Shown here: positions 45,040 to 56,110 of the stretch, in pieces
Layout of the letters: every line of letters begins with the position of its first letter
Position numbering within the stretch: position 1 is the first letter of the stretch
Assembly (NCBI GenBank): GCA_014905825.1
Contig: JACGCN010000024.1
Location: 62,001-126,000 of the forward strand
DNA length: 64,000 bases
Direction: 5' to 3'
Source: Lyophyllum atratum
Lineage: Eukaryota; Basidiomycota; Agaricomycetes; Agaricales; Lyophyllaceae
Position numbers and translations under genes: made by a program
Notes under the pieces: model-generated
Databases searched by the model: none
What the model saw: only the letters and a program-made list of their open reading frames with translations
What the model was told of the DNA's origin: nothing

Positions 45040-47060
45040 TTGCTAGGTGTATTCGTCATGGATTTGCAAGGTGTATAAGTCACAGATTCTCTCAGATTTA
45101 GGTGTATGCATCTTGGATTTGCAAGGGGAATACATCACAGATTTGCAAGGTGTATATGTCGCCAATTCACAATGTGTATTCATCACAGATTTTGGAAAGG
45201 GAATACATCATCACGCATTTGCAAAATGTATTCATCACGTATTTGCAAGGTGTATGCATCTTGGATTTGCAAGGGGTGTACATCACAGGTTCACAAGGCG
45301 TATACCTCAAGGATTGTGCCAGATGTGCAGAGTGTATTCATCACACATTTGCAAAGGTATATTCATCATGACCTTACAAGGCGTATACATCACGGATTCG
45401 CAAGGTGTATTCATCATGGATTTGCAAGGTGTATTCATCATGGATTTGCAAGGCGTATATATCACAGATTTGCAAGGTGTATTCATCATGAATTTGCAAG
45501 GTGTATTCATCGCGCATTTGCAAATGTATATTCATCATGACCTTGCAAAGCGTATACATCACGGATTTGCAAGGTGTATTCATCATGGATTTGCAAGGTG
45601 TATTCATCATGGATTTGCAAGGCGTATATATCACGGATTTGCAAGGTGTATTCATCATGAATTTGCAAGGTGTATTCATCACGCATTTGCAAAGGTATAT
45701 TCATCATGACCTTGCAAGGCATATACATCACGGATTTGCAAGGTGTATTCATCATGGATTTGCAAGGTGTATTCATCATGGATTTGCAAGGCGTATACAT
45801 CACGGATTTGCAAGGTGTATTCATCATGAATTTGCAAGGTGTATTCATCGCGCATTTGCAAATGTATATTCATCATGACCTTGCAAAGCATATACATCAC
45901 GGATTTGCAAGGTGTATTCATCATGGATTTGCAAGGTGTATACATGACCGATTCTCTTAAATTTGCAAGGTGTATTCATCATGAAATTGCAAGGCATATA
46001 CATCACAGATTTGCAAGGTGTACTTGTCAAAAATCACAAGGTGTATGCATCTTGAGTTTGCAAGGCGCATACATCACATATTCTCTTGGATTTGCAAGGT
46101 GTATTGATCATGGATTTGCAAGGCGTATCCATCCCGGATTCTATCAGATTTGCAAGGTATATTCATCATGGATTTGTAAGGTGTATACGTCATGGATTCT
46201 CTCAGATTTGCAAGGTGTATACATCCCAGGTTTGCAAGGCATGTACGCCTACATGACGGATATCTTGGATTTGCCAGGTGTATGCATGTTGAATTTGTGA
46301 GGTGTATACATCTTGGATTTGCAAGGTCACGGTGTATTCATCACGGATTCGCAAGGTGTATTCATCCCAGGTTTGCAAGGCGTATACGTCACAGATACTC
46401 TTGGATTTACAAGGTGTATTCATCACATATTTGCAAGGTGAATACATCATGGATTTGCAAGGTGTATGCATGTTGGATTTGTGAGGTGTACACATCTTGG
46501 ATTTGCAAGGCATATACATTTATCAATTTGCAAGGCGTATACATTATGGATATGCAAGGTGAATACATCATGGATTCTCTTAGATTTGCAAGGTGTATTC
46601 ATCACGCATTTGCAAGGTGAATACATCACGGATTCTCTCGCATTTGCCCGGTACCCACGGGAATACCCGTGCCATTCGCATGCATCATAGATTTGCAAGG
46701 CGCATACCTGCCAGGTTTGCAAGGGGAATATATCACCAATGTACAAGGTACATGTGCCGTGGATTCCCTCGGATCTGCAAGGTGTATTCATCGCAGATTT
46801 GCAGTGGAAATACACCGCGGATTTGCAAGATGTCTTCATCATGGGTTGGCAAGGCACATACTTCACAAGTTTGCAAGGCATGCGGTATACCTGAATACAT
46901 CATAGATTTGCAAGAGGTATACATCATGGATCTGCAAGGGGTATTCATCATGGAGTTGCAAGACGTATACACAATGGATTCTCTTGGAATTGCAAGGTGT
47001 AAAGGTCTATGCATCACAGGTTTGCAAGATGCATACATCATGGATTCGCAAGGCATATCA
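45040..47060. repeat. 2-kb minisatellite of 24-base units
   Basis: About 80 head-to-tail copies of a 24-base unit with core TTTGCAAGGTGTATTCATCA; variants change GTATTC to GTATAC or GTATGC and CATGGA to CACGGA or CTTGGA. Left of about 46030 the units are highly similar. To the right they diverge, and some are lengthened by an inserted ATTCTCTYRG segment. Because 24 is a multiple of three and the unit has few stops, several frames stay open on both strands; I do not read these as genes. Confidence 0.95.
45344..46019. repeat. Higher-order repeat, 169- and 338-base periods
   Basis: Within the minisatellite an unusual unit containing CATTTGCAAAKGTATAT recurs at 45344, 45513, 45682 and 45851, always 169 bases apart (seven units plus one base). 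The four alternate between CAAAGGTATAT (1 and 3) and CAAATGTATAT (2 and 4), so the true long period is 338 bases. Confidence 0.88.
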
Positions 47061-48496
47061 TGGATCTCATCAGAATTGACCAATGATGGTAAATCTGAGG
47101 CATATTTGGAAGTTGTGACAAGTAGAGAGACAAGGTGGGTATTCAGTCGATGACAATCGACCAGAATTTTGAGGCAGGTGCCAGTGATGTAAGTCCGGCC
47201 GGGTGAGCGGCCAGAATCCTGCAGAATGCCATCGTTCCAGGGAATGGTACCCAAGCCAGCCTGGATCCACCAGAGGTAAGAGCCTGTTCAATGACGGATT
47301 AGGCTAAGCGACGAAAGCGCGATGCACATAACTTTTGGCAGTGACAAAACATTACTTTAACTTATACAATCAATCCCCAGCTATGAAACTAGGCAGCGTA
47401 TGCTGTGATCCGCTAACACTGGCCAGTGGCGCATAACGATCAGTTCTGTCACCATTAACGCCGGTACCTGGCTTCAATACCCTGCTGTTGATAGAGCATG
47501 CGGCTGCATAGTCCGATACATGCTGTTAATGGCAGGATTCAACGCTCGGCAGCAACTCAGCAGCACAGATGCTCGGGCTTCCTCGATGCATAGGTTCTCC
47601 CTGCCAAGTATGCTTGCCAACTCATTAATCCAGGGTTTCCACGAACTCTGCACATACTATTCTCTGGTTCCAGTACGACATGGCCTTCGGGCTCCCCGCA
47701 ACCCACACCTCTCCGTCTCCCCATCCACTGAGGACTTCCCCCTTCGCGAATCTCTACTAGTAGATCTATTTTACTCCATCCACCCATGCTTCCAGCATGC
47801 ACCTTGGACGTTGAAGGGACTTATGGCCTGTCGGAGTGCTGCGTCGCTCCCCGCTGAAAACCCCTGTGCATCAGACTCAAACTCCAGCACCTGACCTTCC
47901 GGAGCCGCCAGAGTTACGCAGGGTGCCCTAAGGCGAAGGCTCCATTTTGCCCCTATAGGGCCCAGGCGAAAATGATCGCCTTCGCGCCAGCAGATTCGGA
48001 GTCTAGTTTACGTCAGAGGCAGGTCAATGATATCACGTATGGAAGTACTGGGCAGTTGGAGGTACGCTCGGCCTCTCTCGTACATTTTGGCTTCTGTGAT
48101 TGACGATCCCCGTGAACAGCTCATCCTTTGCTTTCAATATGAAGAGAACCCCCACGAGAACAAGGCCCTCCGGCTTTGGTGTTTTCGACGCCAGCCGCGC
48201 ATATAGCATGTCATGGTCCCCAAAGGTCGTTTCGACTTGACCCTTTGGTGTCGCCTCTGCGTGTCCTGGACAGCGTTATACGTTGAACACCGATACCAGA
48301 TGAATTCCATCTGATCACGCTTTCCTTGCCACAGACACGACTTCAAGTTCGATGGTATCAAAAACGTTCATGTGTAAAACTAAGCCAACTAGAAGCACGA
48401 TCGTGAACCCTCCGTAGTTCATTCGACGCATGCTATTACGCGGCGACTGGTCCGGTTCGATGACCAGAGGATCCCCGACTTAATGACATTTGAAAC
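47061..48496. other. Intergenic region with an inverted repeat
   Basis: No gene supported. At 47930-47982 an imperfect palindrome has arms AAGGCGA...TCGCCTT and CATTTTGCC...GGCGAAAATG around a central CCCTATAGGG. A frame at 48134-48361 (-) just beyond the TM/coiled-coil gene could be a last exon, but I cannot join it. Confidence 0.4.
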
Positions 48497-49943
48497 TTAC
48501 CCGTGTGGCGCCCCATCCACAATACCCAAAATGCGTCTGATGGCGCTCTCTTCCAACCTTTTGGATCGCTCTCTCCCCTCGCGCATCCTCTCTATGCCTA
48601 CCTTGATACTGTTCATGTGGACCTCGACGGGAATGTGAGATCCCGCGAGCTCTGGTGCGGCGACTCGTTCTCGCATCTCCTCCATATCGCTGGTCATAGC
48701 GGTCAGAGATTGCAGCGCGCCAACCACGTGCGCCAGTGCCCTCTTTCGGTACAGACCTAGATTCTTCAGGAGGTCCAAATGGTCTTTAAAATTGTCCAAC
48801 TTCCTCCTGTTCCCTCCAAGCTTGGTCCACAGTTCGGCAAGCAGATCCGACTTGGCGAAGGAGATCGTTGCGTCTTCCCGCGCTACCAATTCGTGCAGCA
48901 CAGAGAGACGTTCCTCTAGCTTTTCGAGGTTGGCAAGATTGACCTCCGCCTCGATGATCAGACGCTGCATGGAATCAGCTAGAACACCCATGACTTCGCC
49001 AAAAGTGCGAGTTAAAGCCTCCTTCGTGGGGTCGTGGGCTGCCCACGGAGCGAGGCCATACATGTCTGATAGCGATCGAGACTTCAGATACGCAGCTTCA
49101 ATTTGATGCAAAGCGTAATCATTGGCGGCCATAATGCTGGCTAGGATTAGCGCTGTGGCGGTTCAGCAAATATTGCGGCACTCACTTGTCCACGGCGCCC
49201 CCAATCTTGGAGCTCAGCTTCTGCAGATCCCGACCCGTCTTCTTTGCATCTTCGGCAAACTCTTTCAGAAGTTCGCTCAACGTGTCCCTCGATTCGAGAT
49301 CACTGATGCGCACAAGCGTCACCAAATCCGCTGTGGCTAGTTGGGCCCTTTTAATCTCCAAAGACAGGCCTGACCCCCCCGCGGATCCATCGAGAACATC
49401 TTTCAACATGGAGTTTTGAATATCCGTAAGTTTCGGGTAGTCGGCCCAGGCGATTACATCTGTTGGCACTGGCTGGGCCTCGCATAACCTTGAGCCATAC
49501 AGGCCAGGAAGGTAGCAGAGAGGGGCGAAGGTTCCGCGCAGTGTATGAAACACTCCATTAATGATGAAGGAAAGTATCCATATAGCAAGGAGAGCAGCTA
49601 GCGGCCAGGGTAAAAACGAAATGGCGATGCGTATGACGTTAAACGAAAATTTGAACGCAAAGAGAATTCCTTGCAAAACGTAGCCAAAGAACTTCTTCTG
49701 CCTGGAAGCTCTGCGGGTACCCTTCGTGGATCTGGAGGATGTCGGCCGGGGAGCGGTTCGCCGCCTTCGAGTGGCAAGAGGGCGGGCTTGGTTCTTTGAG
49801 CAGTGGACATCTTCCCAAAGACCGTCATCTCCATTGAGTGGAGAGGTCTATAGAACAGCATGAGTTATTGTTCTGCAGTCTTACTGGGGAGAATACATCA
49901 CCGGGGCTGCATCGCGCTCTGGTACTCCAGAAGAGTCAAGCAT
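48497..49943 (-). CDS. TM plus coiled-coil protein, copy 1
   Basis: Exons 49902-49943, 49186-49847 and 48497-49136 (447 aa). The N-terminus is short and followed by a basic RRRRTAPRPTSSR stretch. A membrane segment follows (FLPWPLAALLAIWILSFII), then a conserved lumenal or linker box FAPLCYLPGLYGS, and a long helical part with LVTLVRISDLESRDTLSELL, KTGRDLQKLSSKIGGAVD, MAANDYALHQIEAAYLKS and LHELVAREDATISFAKS, which is coiled-coil-like. Exon lengths and phases are nearly the same as in copy 2 at 53286-54721 (662 vs 659, 640 vs 640), which supports both models. At the stop a GTAAGT donor overlaps (CACGG|GTAAGT), so a small extra exon is possible. I recognise it only as an uncharacterised fungal protein. 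Confidence 0.72.
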
Positions 49944-50481
49944 GGTATTGTAGGCGTGGGGGTAGGAGAAGGAACTGCAAGTCGAATGCCGGAGATACTA
50001 ACTGCATCATATCTTATCAAAGAGATTCTTGTACAAACAATTCCTTTATGAAGGACACACTCTGCCACTCATATATTCCACGAGTCAAGGCGAATCTCGA
50101 GGGAAACAATGGTCATTGTACCGCTCTTTACACAATACCGTATAAAGTGTGATGAGATCTTAACCTCTCATATTTGCTATTCAAGACTCCCGCCATGGCT
50201 GGAGAGCGACCTTAGTATGCCTCTGAGTCTAAGCGCAAATGGTACCATGTCATGATGCCCATGTCCACCACCGGTGACCTTGAAATGATGGGGAATACGA
50301 TAGTACTGATATGAGAAGAAAGATCGTAAGGTACTCCTTTACTTGAAGAGATTGATCTTCACGGAAAGTTTGTTTGCCACCGTCTAGATGTTGTGCACCA
50401 AGCTTGACTAAGATGTGTGGAGATCTAAGAAATAAGGTCGTAGAACTGTCTAAGTATGCAAGCAGGCGCAATGGAAAAGCC
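49944..50481. other. Intergenic region
   Basis: Upstream region of copy 1; nothing else supported. Confidence 0.45.
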
Positions 50482-52177
50482 CTATGGTGCAATGACAGAG
50501 ATAAGGCGGAGTGGTGGCAGAAGATATGTCAAGTGGTCCTTCTCCCCCGTGCGCGTCGAACGATAAATGGAAGGAGTGCTCACGGCGGTTTCGTCAAGTG
50601 GCAGAAGTTCGTACTCCGATGAGTCTGCGGTAGGCATAGCGTAGCATAGCGTCGACGTATGGATTGATGCCGAAAGTGAGATGATCCGTAAAGAGGGTAA
50701 CACTGGTTAACGAGGGGGAAATCCGCCTGACATCAGCATCAGTCGTGCTGCAAGAATATGAGTCTCTGCCTCCTCATCCATGTTCGGCCTGCTTGAAACC
50801 TCATTTCGCTTTTCTCCGACGTCCTCCGAGTCGCATCCGACGATCCCGAATCTCAGTTGTGTTGGCGTGCGATAATTGGTCTTTGGGGGTCGTTTGTGTG
50901 AGTCATGTGAAATAGGACTTCTTGTTGGTGGAAACCCGATAGCCAAGGTACGATTTTCGCGTGACGAGAGTGGAGCATGTTGAAGGAGAAGTTGCGGCGG
51001 TAAATCGTTAGTGGAAGTCCGTCGATGGTTGTTTGCCCAAGAAACAAATTGTTCCATCTCTCGTTGTACTTGAGTGAAGGATTCTGCTGAAGGATTGCTT
51101 GTCGCGTGTCAGTGATTGAGGGCGACGTCGACTTGAGAGAAAGTGTGGCGGCAATCGACGTGAAACCCGAAGAGTCGTCGACGGGAACACGTCACCGAAA
51201 ATTGATATGTGTACTTCTCTACTGCTTGGTCCCTCTACGGAGCGCTTGAGCAGTGCTGGGGATTGACCTCCTCTCGTCGCTGGTGGTGGAACGAACGGTT
51301 GAGATAGGAAGAGCGTGTGACGGGAAGATAATGGAGAAGGTATCGCTGCTTCTTATTTTGCGAAGGCCCTAAGAGTTTATGAAGTCGGGAAGTGCAATCA
51401 GGTTGCATAATGATAAAGGCTTGGGAATTGCGGACCGACAAGGCAAAGCGGGAGCAACGGTGAAGCTCCGGCGATCACATTGGCTCGGCATGTTTGTAGG
51501 CATGACTTCGCGCTTCAGGATATGATACGTTTTGGGAGGCTCTTCATGACCACCATACGAACCTTGCTGCAGCGCGTGATGACGACTTGTCGGTCGAGTC
51601 ACAGAGCTTGGCGGGGCCGGACACGAGCGACAGGGAAGCTGGTCGTAATAGCGCTCTCATTCTTCGTTCGGGATAGCAGGAGGTGGAGAAAAAACTCTCC
51701 CCAGGGGGCAAGCGACGACTCCTCATCAATGTCCGATGGATTATCGCTGTCAGATGCATCGGCAGGGGCGTATCGTTCAGCCATAACAGGGCGAGGCGGA
51801 CGATGGTGGACCATACGGGGACGTGGGTAATCCTGGTTACGATTAACCGAACCCCTTCGCTGCAAGCTTTGTTCCCGTTCACGTTCTTGTTCCTCCTCGT
51901 GCTGCCGCTCCTGTTCTCGCTTCTCCCCTTCCCGCTCCCCCGCATAGCACTCGACCAACGGATTCCGAATCTCCCCTTCCCGCTCCCCCGTATAGCATTC
52001 GACCAACAGATTCCGAACCTTATCCAACCCCTTGTAACGGCGGCCGAATCGTCCCAGGATGGTGCCCCCTTCTCCAAGTGAACAAGCCTCCCTCCAAAGG
52101 TCCGGGCTGCTTATGACATTCTTCGGATTCTTCGACAGACGACGACCACGCCATTGCTGGCACAAACTCATCAGCAC
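50482..52177 (-). CDS. Possible hypothetical gene (uncertain exons)
   Basis: Several minus-strand frames in a row (51599-52177, 51369-51602, 50707-51057, 50482-50703) are coding-like in places but I could not join them with certainty. The first encodes a charged protein with a duplicated 14-residue unit (RNLLVECYTGEREG and RNPLVECYAGEREG), then an EQERQHEEEQEREREQ stretch and an acidic DASDSDNPSDIDEES. No domain is recognised. It may be one gene, two, or spurious. Confidence 0.28.
51925..52022. repeat. 42-base tandem duplication
   Basis: CCCCTTCCCGCTCCCCCG and the following bases are present twice in tandem with few differences; the period is 42 bases, preserving the minus-strand frame. Confidence 0.8.
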
Positions 52178-53285
52178 CTTACAACATCTGTTCTAGGGTC
52201 GGACAAGCGAGGTGAGTAGCCTACCTTGTAATTTATCCCGTGGATTTCGAAGAATTCCAGTACCAGCCATTCGAAACGCGGCGTAAGGGAAACGAACAGT
52301 CAGTGTAGGGCGCCCAACGCCATACAGGACATGTGAACTGCAAAATGCAGGAGCCGCCCATGGGAGTTCGACTGTAGCCTCGGGTTCAACAGCGGGCCGT
52401 TCTGCGCGTATATGAGCTTACTAATAAATTTCCCTGAAGATATTCTATGGCTAAATCCGGTAAGATCTTGCCTTGTCAAACCATAACCTAATATGGTCCA
52501 CAATTTCACCTGGCTGGGCAGGCTAGGGCCTGCTAGGGAGGAGGGAGCATCGGCAATCAGCACTTCAGCGACTTCAGCACTTCAGCGCTTCAGCGCCCAA
52601 TAGCACCAGGACAGAATCTTGTGAAATTCTGGCCAATCGATTGGCTGCTCACGCTTTTCTCAATACATAGGTTCGACAGCCCCAATACTGAAAACAAGAG
52701 ATGTCTTTATTCTCCCTAATTCGCTCCTACTTAGGACTACTTTTGTCCCGATTATATCTCGCATTCTCATCCATGATGTATCAAATTGGAAACGTTTTAA
52801 GAAATCTGATACGCTAGCTAGCAACACGGCAAATAGGAATATCATCTTGAAAGCCGTGGCTGCTCACTAGCCCAGTAAGGAACGCATGTATTAGCTAACT
52901 TTTCCAGCAATTATCTCGCATTTAAATCATTATCGTATATTCATCCACATTACAGCGCTCTTACCCATCTCTGATTCTTAGCTTATTCTCTAAGAATGTG
53001 GTGATGAATTCGAGGAATCGTCGTCGACTCAAATTTGAGCGGAAATTTTCTCATTTGCGTCTGCTTCCCTCACTGTTGCATGCTGTTGCATGTGAAATTC
53101 ACCTTAGCAGAAACGCGAAATTATACGGCATTAACATACATCTTATGCGAAATAATTCGAAAAAAAGCTAGCTAATATATGGGTTCCTTACTGGCGCTCA
53201 CTCTTCACGACATTTCCAAATATTAGAAGGAAACCGCTCTAGACCAATGGATCAGATTATTTACGGCTCAGTCATTCTCCAAAGC
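52178..53285. other. AT-rich intergenic region
   Basis: No gene supported. Near 52560 there is a short irregular tandem of CTTCAGC motifs; 52850-53220 is AT-rich. Confidence 0.45.
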
Positions 53286-54721
53286 TCACCATTCAGGCGC
53301 GTCCTCCGTAACACCGAGGATACGCCTTACCGTGCTCCCTTCCAACCGCCTAACCCGTACTTTTCCCTCACGCAACCTCTCTATGCCCGTCTTGATGCTC
53401 TTCATGTGAACCTCGATGAGAATTTTCGATCCCATGAGTGCTGGTGCTGCGACACGCTCTCGCATCTCCTCCATGTCACTACTCATGACGGTGAGCGATT
53501 GCAGTGCAGCAACTACATGTGCTAGCGCCCTTTTCCGGTACAATCCTAAATTCTTCAGGAGGATTAGGTGATCGTCAAAATTGTGCAATCTCCGCTTATT
53601 ACCCCCAAGCTTCGTCCACAGTTCGGCGAGTAGTTCTGACCTAGCATACGACATTGTAGAGTCTTCGCGTGTTACCACCTCGTGCAAAACCAAGAGGCGT
53701 TCTTCAAGCTTTTGAAGGTTGGCGAGGTTAACCTCTGCCTCCATGACAAGACGTTGCAAAGAAACGGAGAAAACCCTCATAGCTTCGCCGAATGTGCGGA
53801 TCAAGACGTCATGGGTGGGATTGAGATTCACCCATGGAGCGAGGCCATACATGGACAAAAGAGATCGAGACTTTCTATACGTTGCTTCGATTTGATGAAG
53901 AGCGTAGTCATTGACTGCCATAATACTAATCGGTGTTAATTACACGGCCGCGGGGTGAAACCTGCAGCACTCACTTATCAACTGTACCCCCAATCTTGGA
54001 ACTAAGCTTTTGGAGATCGCGTCCAGTGGTCTTCGCATCTTGCGCAAATTCATGCAATATGTTGCTCAAAGTATCCCTCGATTTTAGGTCGCTGATGCGC
54101 ACGAGGGTCACAAGATCTGTCGTGGCCAATTCCGCTTTCTGGATCTCCAAAGATAAAGCTGACCCGCCAGCCGATTCCTCGAGAAGATGTTCGAACATAG
54201 CGGTTTGCACCTCCACGAGGCTGGGGTAGTCGGCCCATCGGAGCGACCTTGGACTCTCGGGTGTTGGCGTCATCACCTCGCAAAATTTGGAACCATATAA
54301 ACCGGGGAGATAGCAAAGAGGCGCAAAAGCGTTGAAAAGTGCAGACAGTGTGTGGGTCGTTATAACGAGGAGCAGCCAGAGAGAGAGGACGATAGCGAGT
54401 GGTCGGTGAAGATGCCGGATGACTGTCCTAAAAATCCCGAAGAAATACTTGAGGAGAAAGAGCATTCCCTGTAGGATGCCATCCAGTGCAGTTGTGCAAA
54501 ATTTGATGAATAGCACGTTCCCTTGCTCGAATGGTTGCCTCTTTAGAGGGGGCGGTTGAAATTCATGCACGGAGCCTTTCGCTTCTTCTGGCAGGTCGTC
54601 CTCAAGCGCTGACTCCTTAATCTCTGCGAATTTCTAGTAGAGGATTGAGTTTCAAATTTTAAAGGTTGCTGCATAGAGTGTTTACCGGTGTTGGAATACT
54701 GTCTGCGGTATGAGAGGTCAT
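53286..54721 (-). CDS. TM plus coiled-coil protein, copy 2
   Basis: Exons 54686-54721, 53975-54633 and 53286-53925 (444 aa), the same three-exon plan as copy 1 with identical phases (0 then 2). Shared blocks include FAPLCYLPGLYGSK, TDLVTLVRISDLKSRDTLS, TGRDLQKLSSKIGG, NDYALHQIEATYRKSRSL, EAEVNLANLQKLEERLLVLH and LGLYRKRALAHVVAALQSL. The membrane segment is PLAIVLSLWLLLVITTHTL. The N-terminal 60 residues differ from copy 1: acidic (ALEDDLPEEAK) rather than basic, so the cytoplasmic ends may have different partners. The stop codon overlaps a GGTGAGC donor as in copy 1. Confidence 0.74.
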
Positions 54722-54971
54722 AAAAGCTTCGTATGGAATCAGAAGAACAGTTTCGGGATATAAAGCTCGACATCCTGGGCCACCATATGCATGGTGGCAT
54801 GATGCTTACGGAGTTCGAGTGTTTGTTTGAAGTTCCACTTGTAGCCGTTTGTTATCTCATTTTATAGTGTTCAATGGGTTAGGGTTGTCTGACAACAAGT
54901 GGCATTCTTCACAAACGTTCGTTTTAAGGCTTAGCTCTCGCCGCTTAGGTGCCATGACCATTATGCCGCTA

Positions 54972-54980
54972 TATATAAAA
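54972..54980 (+). promoter_or_regulatory. TATA box
   Basis: TATATAAAA 68 bases upstream of the ATG at 55048 of the 244-aa orphan gene; a good match to the TATA consensus at a plausible distance. Confidence 0.55.
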
Positions 54981-55047
54981 GTAATGACCATGTCAATCTC
55001 ATTCTCCTCTCCTCCTCTCCCTGGCATCAACTCTCTCTTACCTCTCC

Positions 55048-56110
55048 ATGACACTCAAACCATACGCCATCGGTTACCGCTGGTACCGCACCGCGGTCCC
55101 CATTCCTACCGACGGGCCCGCCATCCTTTCTGCGCCTTGGCCCCGCTCTCAGTCTATCATCAATTCAGCCCATAGGCAACAAGATTCACCCCTACTGTAT
55201 GCCACAAACTGTCAAACATTGCCTAAGATTCTCGCTGAAAAAACCTTATAGACCCCTCCTGCCTGTTGATCAGCCTTTTGAGGGCGTTAAGACTGAGAAC
55301 ATTGCAGACGATATCGTATGTCCACTGGAGAGGTGATCCTTACGTCCGAGCTCACAACCTTCGCAGGTCACCGGTGCAAATACACCATTAGGTCGCATTA
55401 ACCACCCGGAAGGCCAGATGACGTAGGGAATGTTCTGCGTCCCCCCATTCCAAAGATTGATCATTCATTTATAGGCCAGATTTGACCGCGGGAAGGAATG
55501 TGACCCCGTCATCTGGGAAAACTCCAAGTCGCAAGGGTAATGTGCGTGCGCAGAGCCGCGCTTCGCCATACCCAAAGATGGTCTATCAGGCCAAGGTAAT
55601 ATTGACTTGCTTGCGCTTCATGATGTCTCATGTCGTTCTACATAGCTGCCTTTAGATGAACCTCCCCTGCCTTCTATCTATGTTCCTGAAAACCTGAGGG
55701 AACGTAAGATGTACCGCGGAGATGGGAAGACGAGGTATTACGCATCGAAGAGCGGAACGAAAATCGAAATGCCACCCCCAGTTCCCGCAGGCGTTGAGGT
55801 GATGCATGGCACACTCTACTTGCATGAAGCGAATACTCGCACAGGGGAGTTGGACTGTCGTCAAGCTTGGGTTCGCAAAGTATCCGCTGAGGGGGTCGCA
55901 TGGAACCCTATCACTTCGGGGGATCGCTTCAACTTCACTGAAGCAGACACTTTCTTCCTGTCTATCAGTACGAGCGGCATCCCTGCTTGGGTGATGCCTA
56001 AGACTATCCTAAGGCAACGCTGCTCGCCGGGGAACAAAGTTACCAAGGTCTCACCACGCAAACGCATGCGTACTACTCGCGTATTTTCGTCGTTCGATTC
56101 TGATGCGTAG
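55048..56110 (+). CDS. Hypothetical 244-aa protein
   Basis: Three exons, 55048-55196, 55475-55595 and 55646-56110, give a continuous frame. Exon 1 begins MTLKPYAIGYRWYRTAVPIP. Exon 2 is basic and Ser-rich (TPSSGKTPSRKGNVRAQSRA). Exon 3 has LPLDEPPLPSIYVPENLRER, a GDGKTRYYASKSGTKIEMPP segment and WNPITSGDRFNFTEADTFFL, ending in a basic KRMRTTR tail that could be a nuclear signal. No signal peptide, membrane helix or known domain. The 278-base first intron is long for this genome and might hide another exon. Function unknown. Confidence 0.55.

Noticed and set aside
45047..46881. Repeat proteins encoded by the minisatellite on both strands
   Set aside because: Open frames exist in several registers on both strands, as expected from a 24-base stop-poor unit. 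No start context, introns or conserved ends.
45040..47060. CRISPR-like array of regular short repeats
   Set aside because: The 24-base units are contiguous without unique spacers, and the genome is eukaryotic. It is a minisatellite.
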